Positions 37,582 through 49,700 of a stretch of 64,000 bases of DNA are shown here, piece by piece. The notes beneath the pieces are model-generated. The model ran no database searches. It saw only the letters and a list, made by a program, of their open reading frames with translations, and was not told the DNA's origin. The DNA lies in assembly GCA_036023115.1 (NCBI GenBank), contig JAYKKT010000056.1:3598501-3662500 (forward strand), written 5' to 3'. This DNA comes from Brasenia schreberi. Its lineage: Eukaryota > Streptophyta > Magnoliopsida > Nymphaeales > Cabombaceae. A program made the position numbers and the translations under genes. Position 1 is the stretch's first letter; each line of letters starts with the position of its first letter.

Positions 37582-39985
37582 TCACTCAAGAAACCTTTGG
37601 TACCGAGTCGGCTTGAGGATCTTGTATACTTCACTCCAATTTTCTATCTGATGCGAGAGAGGGCTTGTGTGGATTCTAACCTGACGGCTTACAAGGTTCA
37701 AGATAGGAACCCCAAGGAACTCCTGTACTTCGATGAGTTTCTGTAGAAATAGCAATTCAGCTTTATAAATTCTCGATTAAAATGGAACCAAAACCAAGCC
37801 TTTCTCACACTAAGTGGGGTTGGCTACATGGACTTTTAGCCATAAGAGAGTCCCTTCCTGTATCATATTAGTATTTTCTCTAAAAGAGAAAGAAAAGAAA
37901 GATCATGTGTTATTGTTTGAGGCCTTATGAGTTCAATGGATTATAATCACTGATTACTAGAAAAGAGAAAGATCACGTCTTATTTTTCTCCTTCCAACAC
38001 TTCCATAGGCCCTATCAATTAAATAGAAGATGATCACTGATGAACGCATAGAAAGAGAGCAAAAGATTACCGTCCTGTTTTGCAATATGTCCTCATAATA
38101 CAAGACCATATGATGGGTGCTCCTAAAGTATTGTAAGGCATCTGCTGCTTCCTGTTCCATCTGTTGCAGATTTGTTAACAGGGTGGTTGAATTGATAGTT
38201 GGCTGGTACCGTGCTAGAATATCAGCCTGCAATCGTGTCCCAAAGCATCACTTTTGGTTCTCGTGTAGTTGTGCATGAAAACACTCATCAGTGAGAAGTA
38301 GCAACCAATTCCTTCCCCTTCCACTCATACTATCCAAATTTTCTTGCTTATGTATATCAAAGTGAGTGAAATAGGATCGTTGGCGATGGTAGACACGGAT
38401 GCTATAGGGACCGAAAAGTAATTGTACATCACAATCTGGCTCAAGCTAAGAGTATATTTACCTCCATTTGAGTATGTACATGGGATTTATGGGTACCATT
38501 GATCTGCTTTGCTCCCTGATCATAAATATTTGCAAGGAGAGACATCATTCTTCGAAGAAGGTTTTGACGCAAGAGAAATATCACAGAAACTTTCCTTCTG
38601 TTCAAATATGAAGCTATTTCTTTATGATAGTCCATGACACCCTGCATACATTGTACAAACATTTTTCATCTGCCACATGTATAGCTGGTGAACAACAAAT
38701 ACAGGAGAGATGGCTCAAAAATGAGAATTGTAAAAATAGCTTAGTCCACACGGATATCAGAAGCAACATTTCTCTAATTCAGGAAAATGAAAAATAAAGG
38801 GAGATAAGATTGTATTAAATGTGAGTTATAAAAGTTTTCTGTAAAAATATCAGAGGAAACATAGATGCATTTTAGATAGGCGGTAAGGGGAGAAGTGGAC
38901 TCCTGCAAACACAATATTCTTGAAGAAACATCAAAAACTCATACGCAATTTTTGGCAACCATTTACCTATGTCACTTGGGTGCACATGTGGGTGTGGGGT
39001 ATGGGCGTTGGTGCAAGTCTGGAGTACAACAAAAGTCATAGATGCCGCACCCAGTTACATACACTATTATTAAACTATAGGTACTTTTAGATAGTTGATA
39101 ACACTTGAGGAAAACTCAGTTTCCATAAGCTACTATCTTTAATAACTAATAATAAATGTAACAAAAGATTATGAGAAACAAAAATATGGTTAGAAGTATA
39201 ATATGGACGCATATTCAGTTTCAGATGTTGTGCGGCTTGTGCCAGTTTCTTAACTCTCAAGGGATACTTTTTACCTATAAGAAGTATCCCCATTACATAA
39301 ATAGCAACTGCAAAGACAAGCCTATTGCATTTATGGTGAAATACCACACGGAATTGGTCCATTACCTGATTGAGCATCCATTTGAGCCCGACTGCAGCTG
39401 AGCAAGAGTTCCTAGATGCACTCGTATACCAGTCAAGATTGTAAATTTGATCCAATGTTCTCAAAACTGATGAAACATTATTACGCATTGTTATTGGGTA
39501 AAAAACTTCCCCATTAGAAGTAACATTGGGATGACTATTCAATAAAGTTTCAAACCACCCACTTCCAGACCTTTGCATCGATAAAATTACAAAGAAGCGG
39601 ACAGGATTGCAGGAACATTCATCCCTATACAAGCATAGAGAAGTTAACTATGGTAAAAAAGAAGAAGAGATATAGAAACCAATTTCGAGAAGTATTGGAA
39701 AAACCTGCTAAATGTTTTTGGTTTTGGATAGTGCAAGTATGCTCTTTCCTCTGGTTTAACTCTATAAAGATCACAAGGTCGCCTCTTGAACACTTGAAGT
39801 TGTGTTAGATCATGACTAGGCTTTGCATGAAAACTTATTTGCCTCAGAAAAATAAAGCAGATACATACTCCAAAGATAAAAGCGAAGATGAGAAGTGTCC
39901 TCAGAACAACTTGGAACCTCTTAAAAGATTTCACACCAAATGCATCCTGGAAACCATAAGGGACCGAATTATCATGCCAACCCAA
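37582..39985 (-). CDS. Sulfotransferase-like (NodH-type) single-pass membrane protein
   Basis: Minus-strand exons are 39705-39985 (5' end uncertain), 39366-39624, 38462-38641, 38071-38226 and 37582-37740, with GT-AG borders, all in phase, giving about 340 residues. The order is a short N-terminal stretch, one membrane helix (LLIFAFIFGVCICFIFL), a stem, and then a P-loop sulfotransferase fold. Its PAPS-binding loop is SMQRSGSGWFETLLNSHPN followed by GEVF. Further on come FLLRQNLLRRMMSLLAN, NGTHKSHVH, LYYEDILQNR (usual YEDL-type site) and EVQEFLGVP. This is the type II topology of Golgi sulfotransferases; the acceptor is unknown. The first exon opens without ATG (a TTG lies at its 5' edge), and AAAG before 39,988 could be an acceptor, so a short upstream exon is likely. 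No frame breaks are seen. Confidence 0.88.
37790..37833 (-). mobile_element. RTE-type 3' tail relic in an intron
   Basis: On the minus strand this reads GTCCATGTAGCCAACCCCAC and GTGAGAAAGGCTTGGTT, a diverged form of the RTE end CATGTAGCCGACCCCGTCTAGTATGGGAAAAGGCTTAGTTG found in the full copies. It lies in the intron before the last sulfotransferase exon. SINEs that borrow such tails are an alternative origin. Confidence 0.55.
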
Positions 39986-40574
39986 GTACTTTAGTTTGGC
40001 AGCTTAGCAACAGAGAACATCAAATAAATCAAATGAAATAACGTATTCAGTTTGGCAGCTTATGTACATTAGTTTATTATTGTTCTCTGAGAGCTTAGCT
40101 AAGTAGGGATATCAACAACATGATGTCCAATCACTTATGGCATCCTTTATCTGGCCAACAGTCACCAAATTAAGGTAACCAAACTGAATCTTTCAACTCA
40201 AGAAAATAAAACCAAAAAACCTGACTGGATTAGTTAGAAGAGTAGATCCTGTATACCTATACCTAAAGATGCATATAAAACACTTTGAGAAGCGAGATTG
40301 GATTGGGATAAACTGAATATATCCCACATCTTCAATGGGCTTTGTGTAAATCTAAATATAAATTGGTCAGCATCTTTCCTTCCTAAACCTGGAGATCCCC
40401 TTTGGGTTGGACTCATCATCCTGTGTGAATCTGACCAATTGACAGTCCTACCGAAGACAACAAAAACAGACCAACTGATAGTCCTATAAGATAATAAAAA
40501 GTTGTAGACACCAAGTTTTCCTTGATTGTGTGTCGAGAGAGAGAGAGAGAGAAGATGAGTGACAACAAACTTTG

Positions 40575-40576
<2 letters not shown>

Positions 40577-40660
<84 letters not shown>
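40577..40660. repeat. (CT)n microsatellites upstream of the sulfotransferase gene
   Basis: There are two CT runs, about 40,577-40,629 and 40,634-40,660, split by ATGT; a short GA run lies at 40,530-40,551. On the coding strand of the sulfotransferase gene they are GA repeats, possibly in its 5' intron or leader. The long Arg/Glu peptide that can be translated across them is a repeat artefact. Confidence 0.93.
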
Positions 40661-41413
40661 CTGTATGTTTGTGCGCATGTTAAGGAATTGCATTGATCAA
40701 TATCTGTTTTTCTTTGCATCGCCAGCTAACCAGCTACTATATGTATTGCACTTGTTTGTCTTTGATGTTGTTGTGATTTCACACTTAGCGCTTTGACTAG
40801 AATTTTTCCTCTAATTCAGAGAAAATACATGCACATCCTAATCATTCTCAAGGGAATTTTACACCAATGTGGCAGTGTAGGTTTCACAGAAGAAAGAATG
40901 ACTTAGGAATAGAAAGAATTAAGTATATAGTATTTGCTGCGAGAAGCGGCCCGCTGATTTAGAAATTTGACTCTAGGATGAACAGAAAATAAGCATTGAA
41001 TGAAATGACAGGTAGAAAATGAGTCAGACCGACAACAAATTTTCCTATCAATGTCAAAGCATTATTTCCCAAGACCTGTAGATGATATGGATGACCCTGC
41101 AAGTGCGGATTAGTTTTGATATTAGAATATTTTATGAAGGAGATCGTTAGAATAGAGCCACAACGACCGAAAAAATACTTGGGAACCTAATTCCTATCAA
41201 ACGCGAGTTCAAATATTTTCCATGATCACCTCCCGAATGAAAATGATTCAACAAGGACTAACTGTTGCAACGTATCCGTACATACCCTAAATTTGATGAA
41301 AGGCCACAACGTTCTCAGAAAAGGGCACATGCTGTTTCATCCAACTGCCCCGTGAACCCGGATAACTTGGTTTGTTCTAATGCACACACACGCACACACA
41401 GAGAATCATATAC

Positions 41414-41443
41414 CTTATAAAATGCCCGTCCGTCGTCCATCAT
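41414..41443 (-). other. Candidate first coding exon of the sulfotransferase gene
   Basis: On the minus strand ATGATGGACGACGGGC... (MMDDGHFI) is followed by AG|GTATAT, a donor-like site, and preceded by a purine-rich leader. It would give the missing start, but its phase does not fit the acceptor at 39,988, so a small exon between would be needed. This is a guess from position and splice words only. Confidence 0.2.
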
Positions 41444-43029
41444 GATCTGGGGTACCTGATAAGGTCAGCTCCAACCGGAACCTCGAAACACCCTTCTTCT
41501 TATTCTTCTTCCTCTCTACTTCTGAAGGACACACGGAGTGAGAACATCGTGAAAGAAATAACACCATCCCTTAAATAGGCAATAGCAAGAATAAGAAAGA
41601 TGGTGGAGAGAGAGAAACAATGGGGGTCATGACGTTCGAGGAGCGTCGGATCGGCGGTGAAGGGAGCCACATCTCCCCGTGTCCCTACGCGCTCAAACTC
41701 AAATCATTCATCACTACCACCATCATCATCAATATAAACTCGCTCCCTCGGAGGTAAACGGTAAAGAGACGTTAGTCACAATAATTAAATAATTTGAGGT
41801 GCGACGGGTAAATGTCAACGAAATACCTTTTCAACTTTGAATTGCACCAAGCTGCTGCTTTCGTAATATGTGTTTCGAAAATACGCTCGTCCTTGAAATT
41901 AATTAGTTGGCACTGTTTGTTAGGGGAAAAAATACTTTGTCCCTGCAGACTTTTCACGACTGCCAAAATTGGAGAAAATTAAATGAATAACGCTAGCATA
42001 TAACAGAAGCTTCGTGAACGTCATTGAAATAATCCAATCGACTAAATGGATTAGGCAGCTTCAATGAATTACTGAACAATCAGACAGCTTTAAGCTGGTT
42101 GTTTGCATTGGGTTATTGCAGGCAATTTCAAACACATAACTTACGCAAAAGCATTACTGGAAGAGTTCGTATCTACTCAATGACAGAAAATATCTGGTTA
42201 ACCTGCTTTCTACACGAATATGAAATGAGGATCCGAAATAGAAAATAGATGGAAATGTCATGATATACAAACCCTGTACAGACACGATGAAAGAATTTGT
42301 GTTGTCCATCCAATTGACAAAAGAAAATCGGGTTGCAGGTGTTGGAGCCTGGCCGCGCCTGATGGAGTTGACTATTGTAGTATTGGTCTTTGTTTTGTAC
42401 TTTTCACCCATTCTCGACTTCTCCTCCGTTCTTAATATTGTGTTGCAGTTTTAAGTTTTGTATTGCAGTAGCAACAATGAGCCTGTAAATGAAATAAGGG
42501 AGAAGAGGAGAGACATAGGGACAAGGTTACTGGCAGAGTGTCTTTTTTAGGAAGAAATTGTATCATGTCTCGTGTATATCTTTCTTTTTTTTATAATTCT
42601 TTTGTATATATACATGACTTTTTCATCTTTCGAGTTTTTCTCTCTGTGTTTTCCTTTCTAACAGTCATTCATTTTCATCTGGAAGATGCTTAGGATCTTT
42701 TAAAAAACTAAAAACAATTTTTTAATAACGTTTACATTTTTAAAAGCAACTAATGAAATCTGAGAAGAAGACCATGTTTCCCGCATTTCATGATTGATGT
42801 TAGTATTGGGGCTAATAGTGACCACCAACTACTTAATCTCTCACATGGCCACTAGAGTCAATCTTTGATACACTTATTTTGCCTCTCACTATTTTAGGAT
42901 TTACCAAGTTGCATCCTTTATCTAGTTGCTAGTGAATTGCAACTTAACCTGTTATGCGGTTTTTCCACAATAAATGTATTTTTCCTGCATAACACACAAA
43001 AAAATGTATTTTCTACACTTATAAACCAG

Positions 43030-44400
43030 GCTTATCTCAAACACATGTGGGTTACATGTTTAGTAAACAGTTCTTCTGAGATGCCTTTTGTTAAAGGGTC
43101 AACCAACATATCAGTAGTTAGCATATAACTTATAGTTATTTCATTTCTTTTGAACATATCATGAACAAAATGATATTTAATAATTATATGTTTGCTTCTT
43201 GAGCTATCAACTCCACTTTTAATAAGAGTAATTGTTGTATTGTTGTTATAATAAATGACAACTAGCTCGTTGGTTATGTCTAGCTTCAAATTATGTATGA
43301 AGCGGCTTATCTAAAGGGCACTCATATCAGCCATATTGCAAGGAACATACTCAACTTCTTGCGTATGCAATGATACACAACCTTGTTTATTGCAAGCCCA
43401 AAAAACCTCACCATCTCTAAATAAAAATATTTGATCAGAGGTTGATTTGTTGACATCACTTTCAGTTCATTTGCTTGAAAGCAAAGTTTCAAGTCTTTTG
43501 TTCCTTTAAGATATCCTAGAATCCTTTTCACAACTATCCAATGCTGTCATTCAGGATTACTTTGATATCTACTCATAAGACCAACAACAAAACTGATATC
43601 AGGTTTTTACACAAGATAACATACATCAGGCAACCCACAACCTTTGTATAATGAACATTAGGCTTATTGTCTCCTTTACTTGGACAATAAATCTTACTTA
43701 ATTTGACCTCTTTCATGATAGGTGTAGATGCAGACTTGCATTCACCTATTTTAAACTTTTTGAGAATATAATCAATATATCTCTTCAAACTTAGGCATAG
43801 AAGTTAAAATTCTTTGTCTCGATAAATCTTTAAAACCAGGATATAGGATGCTTCTCTCATATCCTTCATTTCAAACCTTGAGTTTAACCATGACTTGGTT
43901 TTGACAATCATCTCATTGTCATTCTCAATCAACTATACGACATCTACATATAATGATAAGATGACAAAGTGGCTCTCACTATTCCAGACATATACACAGT
44001 GATCAAATTCATTAGTCACAAATCCAAGTTCAATAATAACATTTTAAAAGGTCAAATACCATTGATGAGATGATTTTTTAAGGCCATATAGAGATTTTTT
44101 CAACCTATATACTTTATTTTCTTGTCCTAGAACTACACACCCCTCAATAGTTGTATCTTCATGTAAATTTCTTCTTCTAAATCACCATTTAAAAAGGTCT
44201 AGCTTTTAACATCCATTTGGTGAATAACCAAATTATGTATAGTAGGCTAAAGCAATCAAAAACTCTAATAGATAGCTGAAATTTAGTTACAGGAGCAAAG
44301 CGTTTATCAAAAAAGTCAACATATTTTGTTTTCGAAGAAAACTCTTTGCTAGCTAAATCTTGCTTTATATTTTTCAATTGACTATTCCGCCAGGGTTATA
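43030..44400 (-). pseudogene. Copia RT and RNase H remnant
   Basis: The minus strand reads FAPVTKFQLSIRVFDCFSLL near 44,310 (RT start, SPV-type), then MKRYIDYILKKFKIGECKS and STPIMKEVKLS (RT end), then MKRILGYLKGTKDLKLCF. RNase H follows as STNQPLIKY, VVIYYNNNTTITLIKS, RSKHIIIKYHFVHDMFKRNE and DMLVDPLTKGISEELF. The last of these is the usual end of Copia Pol (ADxLTKxL). Frames are repeatedly broken. Confidence 0.82.
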
Positions 44401-46120
44401 TTTCCTTTTAAAATCCATTTGCAACCAATTGGTTTTGCTCCAGTGAGGTAACCCATCTACTAAAACCCAAGTATTACATTTTGTAATTGAATTAATTTCT
44501 GAATTAATGGCTTCTTTCCAAAAAGTGCAACAAGTGAAGAAAAAGCTTCAGAACAAGTTAAAGCGGTCATCATCAACAAGATACGTGGTAAAATCATTTC
44601 CAAAAGAAGTTTCTTTTTCTTTGTCTTTTACTTCTTCTCAAATCCTCATAATGAATCATCGTATATAAAGATTTGTACTCGAGCTTTCCGTAAATATTTT
44701 GTACCGAGCTCGTAAATATTTTCTAATTTTTAAGGGGAAAATATGTTCAAAAAAAAAAAAATTCAGCATTTTTTGTCTCAATTATAGACTTACAATCAAG
44801 CACATCTACTTTTAAAACTAAAAATCTATATGCAGCACTATGATCAAGCATACCCAATAAAACATACAATCAAGTGTTTAGAGCCTATTTTCCTTTTAGG
44901 TTAAATTCAGTAACATCATCACTTTTAACTAAACACTCCCCATAATTTTTAAATATTTTAAGTTACGCTTATAACCCTTCCATAACTCATATGGTGTTTT
45001 ACCGTATTTTCTTATATGTAATTCTATTTGTAAAGTGTTGACTTAGCTAATAAAGTGCTTCACCCCAAAGCGTTATCGTGTGTATTAACCACTAAAAAGA
45101 GCATTCATCATTTCTTTAAAGTCCTATTTTTTTCTACCAAATTTACACCATTGGATTGGAGGAGAGTAAGGGGGTGTGATTTCATGAATTATCCCTTCTT
45201 TTTCACATAAAAGTCTTGTTGGAATAAAGTGCCAGATTCACCACCTCTATCCGATCTAACTCCTTTTAATTCTTTTTTCATTTAATTGATTCTCTACTTC
45301 TCGCTTTATATACTAGAAACACATCAAAAAGTCTCATCTTTATTTCTAAGTAAATATACTTTAGTGTATCTAGAAAAATCATCAATAAAAGTTATAAAAT
45401 AAAACTTTCATCTATGTGATTTTACTGCAAAAGGTCCACATAAATTAGTGTGAATAATCTATAGTAGCGTTGTTGCTCTAATCACTTCTTTGAAAAATAA
45501 TTTTCTAGTCATTTTCCCTTGTATACAGGTCTCACTCTTATTAAAAGTGTTTTCATGAAAACTAGACAATAAGTTAAAGTTGGTTAATTTTCTAAACTTC
45601 TTTAAACTTATATGACCCAATCTTTAAATCACATAGACACTGTCAATATAAGCATAAGAAAACTTTCATTTTTATTTATATTTAGTTTGAACAATTCATG
45701 CTTAGCATCAAATAAATCACGTCATGCTTTGCCACAATGACTTTACTAGGGACAAACTTGACCTCAAACCCTTTCTTTACTAAGGTAGGAAGTGATACAA
45801 GATTGTGCTCAATAGTGGGTACAATTAATATATCAGTAAGTACAATCGTATGCATTGTACAAAAATCATAAATGACTCAATCCCAAGAACATCAGAAAAG
45901 GTAGTATTCCCCATATATACTCGATGCTCGCCATGCATATATTCTTTCAGATCCATTGTTCTCTCTTTGCTCTTTGAGATATGTCGATCGCTCCAAAATC
46001 TATTCAGCAACTAGTCACCAAACGGTCCATATAGAGGCACTTAAAAATGACGCAGATTATGTCTTGATTCTCTATTGGGTCGCGTTGTTGATTGTTTCTA
46101 GCATTGGTCTTCTTGTTGCG

Positions 46121-46162
46121 GCAGTCCCTTTTGTAATGCCCTATTTTGCCACAGTTAAAGCA
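46121..46162 (-). pseudogene. Gag zinc knuckle (CCHC) of the Copia element
   Basis: The minus strand reads CFNCGKIGHYKRDC, a perfect C-x2-C-x4-H-x4-C knuckle followed by RNKK. It is the nucleic-acid-binding end of Gag and fixes the Gag-to-Pol direction of this element as right to left. Confidence 0.85.
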
Positions 46163-47642
46163 TTTTACTAACAAACGAATTCTTGCGATTTCTTAAAGTT
46201 TTGATCACCCTACCTTTTATTCTTACCAAATCTTTTATTTGGTTTTCTTTTTCTTCATCTATTGCAATTGGAGTAGTGGGTGATACATATTCTCTAAGTC
46301 AACTCCCTCTAAAATTAAAGCCAGTGATATTTTTCTCTTCTAAGTTTGAAAATTTAGGTCATTTAACTTTTCCGTCTTTGCCAATTCAGACACAAATTTT
46401 AGAAGTCATTTTAAATAATTTGGCAGATATAAATAAGGAGTCTTTACTTTTTAGATAGAAAATATAAAACATGCATGAGGTGAATTGAAATAAGACATTT
46501 CATAAAGAGTCAACAAAAAATAGTTAGACACCTAAATGCAATATCTATAAATTCTAAGTATTGAATTATAAATATTTTCAAGCACTTTATTGCAGTTTAT
46601 TTAACATAAAGGTACCTCTTTGGAAATACAATAAAACTGAGGAGTAAATATTTCTAGGCACTGTACTGTAGTTTATTTAACATATATGTACCTTTTTAAA
46701 AATATTATAAAAAACCAAGACTAAACTAGAAAAAGACTGTTATCAGTTGTTCCTAGAAAGTACAGGGGTAAACTTGTACTTTTTTAGGTGGCATGATGAA
46801 TCATTTGTAAAACTAAGAGGGCTATACCTGAATCCCAAGTTCTGTAATTTCATAAAATAAATAGGGATAAATAAGTAAAACTACACCTAGGTTTTTCGTA
46901 GTTTTACATACTCGTAGAGGGCAGAAATAACTTTTCAATGGTATAAGTGTATCAAAGTATTTGAACATTTCGATAGTTTTGTCTCACGGTATTTTGCAAT
47001 TTAAGTTTTTGTACAGGGGTAAGAAAGTAATTTCACCTATAAAACGGTGGTCCTGAGCGGTCTGCCACCCACGATTTCGCAAAACCGACGATTTTGCAGC
47101 TCGCGATTTTATAGAAACTCGAGAGTATAAAAGACGGAGGAGAGAGAGAGAGACCATGAAGAGAGAGAGGGGCGGTTGGCCGCCAATGGTTCTCCATTGT
47201 TGTCCAGGCCTTCGCTTCTCCTCTTCTTCCGCTTCTAGGGATATATTCCTCTTTTCTTCTTGCCTGGCCTCTATTCCTCCCATTCTTCCTTTTCAATTCT
47301 TACAAAGAGTGAGAGAAATAGAGAGAATATGGGAGGAGGTTGTCAGCGGTCTCAGCTGGCCTTGCCTTCACATTTTCTTCTTCTTGCTCTTCGCCTGGCC
47401 TGTACAACATTTAGGCCGTATGAATCTTTTCAGGCATACAACCTGCCTAAGGCCACGTTCCTGGCTGTCATCTACCTTATTACCACTTCTTATAGTACTT
47501 TTTAATTTCCCTTTTCTTTTCTTTATTTGTAAAAAAAACTTACACCAATTTTTTTTTCCAATATTGATAATACTTCTCTCTCACTATTTTTCTTTTACAG
47601 AATCAACGTACCTGCTATGAAGTCATCGAGGGTTTCAAGAAA

Positions 47643-47656
47643 GCTTTGATACGAGA
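47643..47656 (-). other. Copia primer-binding site
   Basis: On the minus strand TCGTATCAAAGC stands directly inside the right LTR; the usual plant Copia site, complementary to initiator Met-tRNA, is TGGTATCAGAGC (10 of 12 match). Confidence 0.65.
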
Positions 47657-48726
47657 TGTTGGAGCTCGATAACGCCTGATGGAGATGATTATTACAATGT
47701 TGGTCTCTGTTTTGTACTTTTTACCTATTCTTTGTTTCTCCTCTGTTCTGAATATTGTGTTGCAGTTCCAAGTTTTATATTGCAGCAGCGATGATCCTGT
47801 AAATGAAATAAAAAGGAGAAGAGGAGAGAATTAGGGATAAGGTTACTTGCAGAGGTTTTCTCAAGAAGAAATCAATTGTGTATATTGTATCACGTATCAT
47901 GTATATCTTTTTTTTATATACTTCTTTTGTATATATACATGACTTTTTCATCTTCCGAGTTTTTCTCTCTCTGCTTTCCTTTTTAACAGTGAAAATGCTT
48001 AGAACCTTTTCAAAAAATAAAAATATCTTTTGAATAACGTTTACATTTGTAAAAGCAACTCATGAAATCCAAGAAGAGGGCTCTTCTTCTCACATTTCAT
48101 GGTTGATATTAGTATTGGGCCCATAATGGCCACCAACTACTTACAACACATGACTACTTTTAATCTCTCTCTCCACTAAGAAAATCCATCGTGTTGTCAC
48201 CAATAGCCATGATACTTGCTATGGAACACATTTCTATTCACATAGGAAATGCTAGATCCAACCGCACCTATCTCTTTGATATGATAGGTTAGAAGGTCCT
48301 TTTCAGTTTCAAGTACCATAATACTTATTCTTTCATGCTGACGCAAACTCTACGGCTTGTATCCCATCGAAGAAAAAGATGTTTCAATAGCTTAAATTGT
48401 TAGTTTCAACCGGTTTAACATATAAACAAGCAATAAATAATGTTGACCATTATGCAATTGTTAGTTTTTGCATTTACAGTATTGATTGATATAAATAAAC
48501 GGGGACACCACCATAAATACAGTATTAATATATACTGTATTAATATATATATATATATAGAGAGAGAGAGAGGGGGGGATATATAATGAATCCAATTCTT
48601 AAATCTATTTAAATATTTTTATTAAATGCGAGTACAAAAAGTAAAATAGTATAAAGTTTTTTATTTAAATTTATATCGTTGATCATGTGCATTATACGGT
48701 GAGAGAGAGAGAGAGAAGGAGGCTTA

Positions 48727-48905
48727 GAGGTGAAACATGTTGATAAATGATGCAGCCAGTGAGGTTTGGTTCACCATCATGTCTCCAAGAAACTGATGGA
48801 GGGGCATGATCTTCAACCAATGCTACAGCTATCTCCTCCGCCTCTCCTGGTGATAAGAGTCCACACCATCCAGCATTTCGAGTCCAAAGGTCTTGCCACA
48901 AGCAT
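48727..48905 (-). other. Exon-like open stretch, unidentified
   Basis: On the minus strand about 55 codons with protein-like composition read DLWTRNAGWCGLLSPGEAEE, IAVALVEDHAPPSVSW and GEPNLTGCIIYQHVSP, then a stop near 48,728. GC content is above the surroundings. I do not recognise the family and cannot see further exons. Confidence 0.25.
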
Positions 48906-48909
48906 CAAC

Positions 48910-49700
48910 CCCCTCTTCTCAAAGCAAATTATCCATTTATGATCCGAGAAAATATCATGTCATATTAATTGTTCATAACCCTTTTTGGGTTACCATAAAT
49001 CTCATCCACACATGACATCGAAATCGTGTGTGCTTCGGGTTCGCAATCAGGCTCACTGAGGTCCTGATCAAGTGGATAGTGGAAATGTACGGTGGAGATT
49101 TTATATTACAGCACATCGAGTTATATATTATATCCTCTTTAATTATATTCATGTTGGTACCAACTCCATTTGTTCTCCTGGAAGCCCGCATCCTGTTGGT
49201 AGTCGCCTTTGATGTTATTATTGGAGAAACGACCAAAAATAATGAGGAGGCCTCTTGTTATGCTAAGACTTCCAATGTCAATTTTTTAACCATCTGGGCG
49301 TGCATTCCTGTTTCATGATCGAAATCAGCTGCTTTGTCGTGAGAGAAGCTCTGGGGTTCTAAAGATGAGCTTGTGGGCCTCCGATACCCTCGAAGGGAGA
49401 GGCAGATACTCTTAATTAAAAAAAGAAGAGAGAGGCGCATACGTGCGTTTGTTTGTGTAAGCCTATGAAAACGTGATCTCCAATAACAAAACTGTCAAAC
49501 AAATTACCATCAAAATATGTGGGGTTACAGTTGTGTCAAGTGTGTCCCATTTTGGATGATACGTGTAGCATAGAGCTCAATTGTTATTCATACGACGCCT
49601 TTTTTTTTTTAATCTAAAATTACTCTATTACGGTTTCTCTCCTATTGTGTGGTGTTACATTTGTGTCAAATGTATCGCACTTTCGATGACACTTTTAGCA
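48910..49700. other. Region without recognised genes
   Basis: A 96-codon hydrophobic open frame at 49,028-49,318 (+) has no motif. Two related stretches (GTGGGGTTACAGTTGTGTCAA near 49,520 and GTGGTGTTACATTTGTGTCAA near 49,659) form a local direct repeat of about 120 bases just outside the MULE-like element. Confidence 0.4.

Larger units (their letters stand above)
42340..48170 (-). mobile_element. Decayed Copia LTR retrotransposon, minus strand
   Basis: Two long direct repeats (left 42,340 to ~42,870; right 47,657 to ~48,170) start TGTTGGAGC and share GTTTTGTACTTTT, GAATATTGTGTTGCAGTT-like, TGTATATATACATGAC and TCGAGTTTTTCTCTCT. Between them, minus-strand Pol pieces appear in Copia order: CCHC knuckle (46,162), integrase, RT and RNase H. 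The PBS stands directly inside the right LTR, as expected for a minus-strand copy. LTRs differ by many substitutions and indels, and all coding is broken, so it is old. LTR outer ends are not exact and no target duplication was confirmed. Confidence 0.78.

Noticed and set aside
40556..40719. Long Arg/Glu-rich open frame on the minus strand (and Leu/Ser frame on +)
   Set aside because: It is a translation of GA/CT microsatellites; no protein-like sequence outside the repeat.
46984..47620. Several overlapping open frames of 80-150 codons on both strands
   Set aside because: They fall in the leader region of the minus-strand Copia next to its primer site, contain GA/CT-rich low complexity, and match no family.
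49028..49318. Hydrophobic 96-codon open frame on +
   Set aside because: No start context, no motif, no neighbouring exons; AT-rich sequence often gives such frames by chance.
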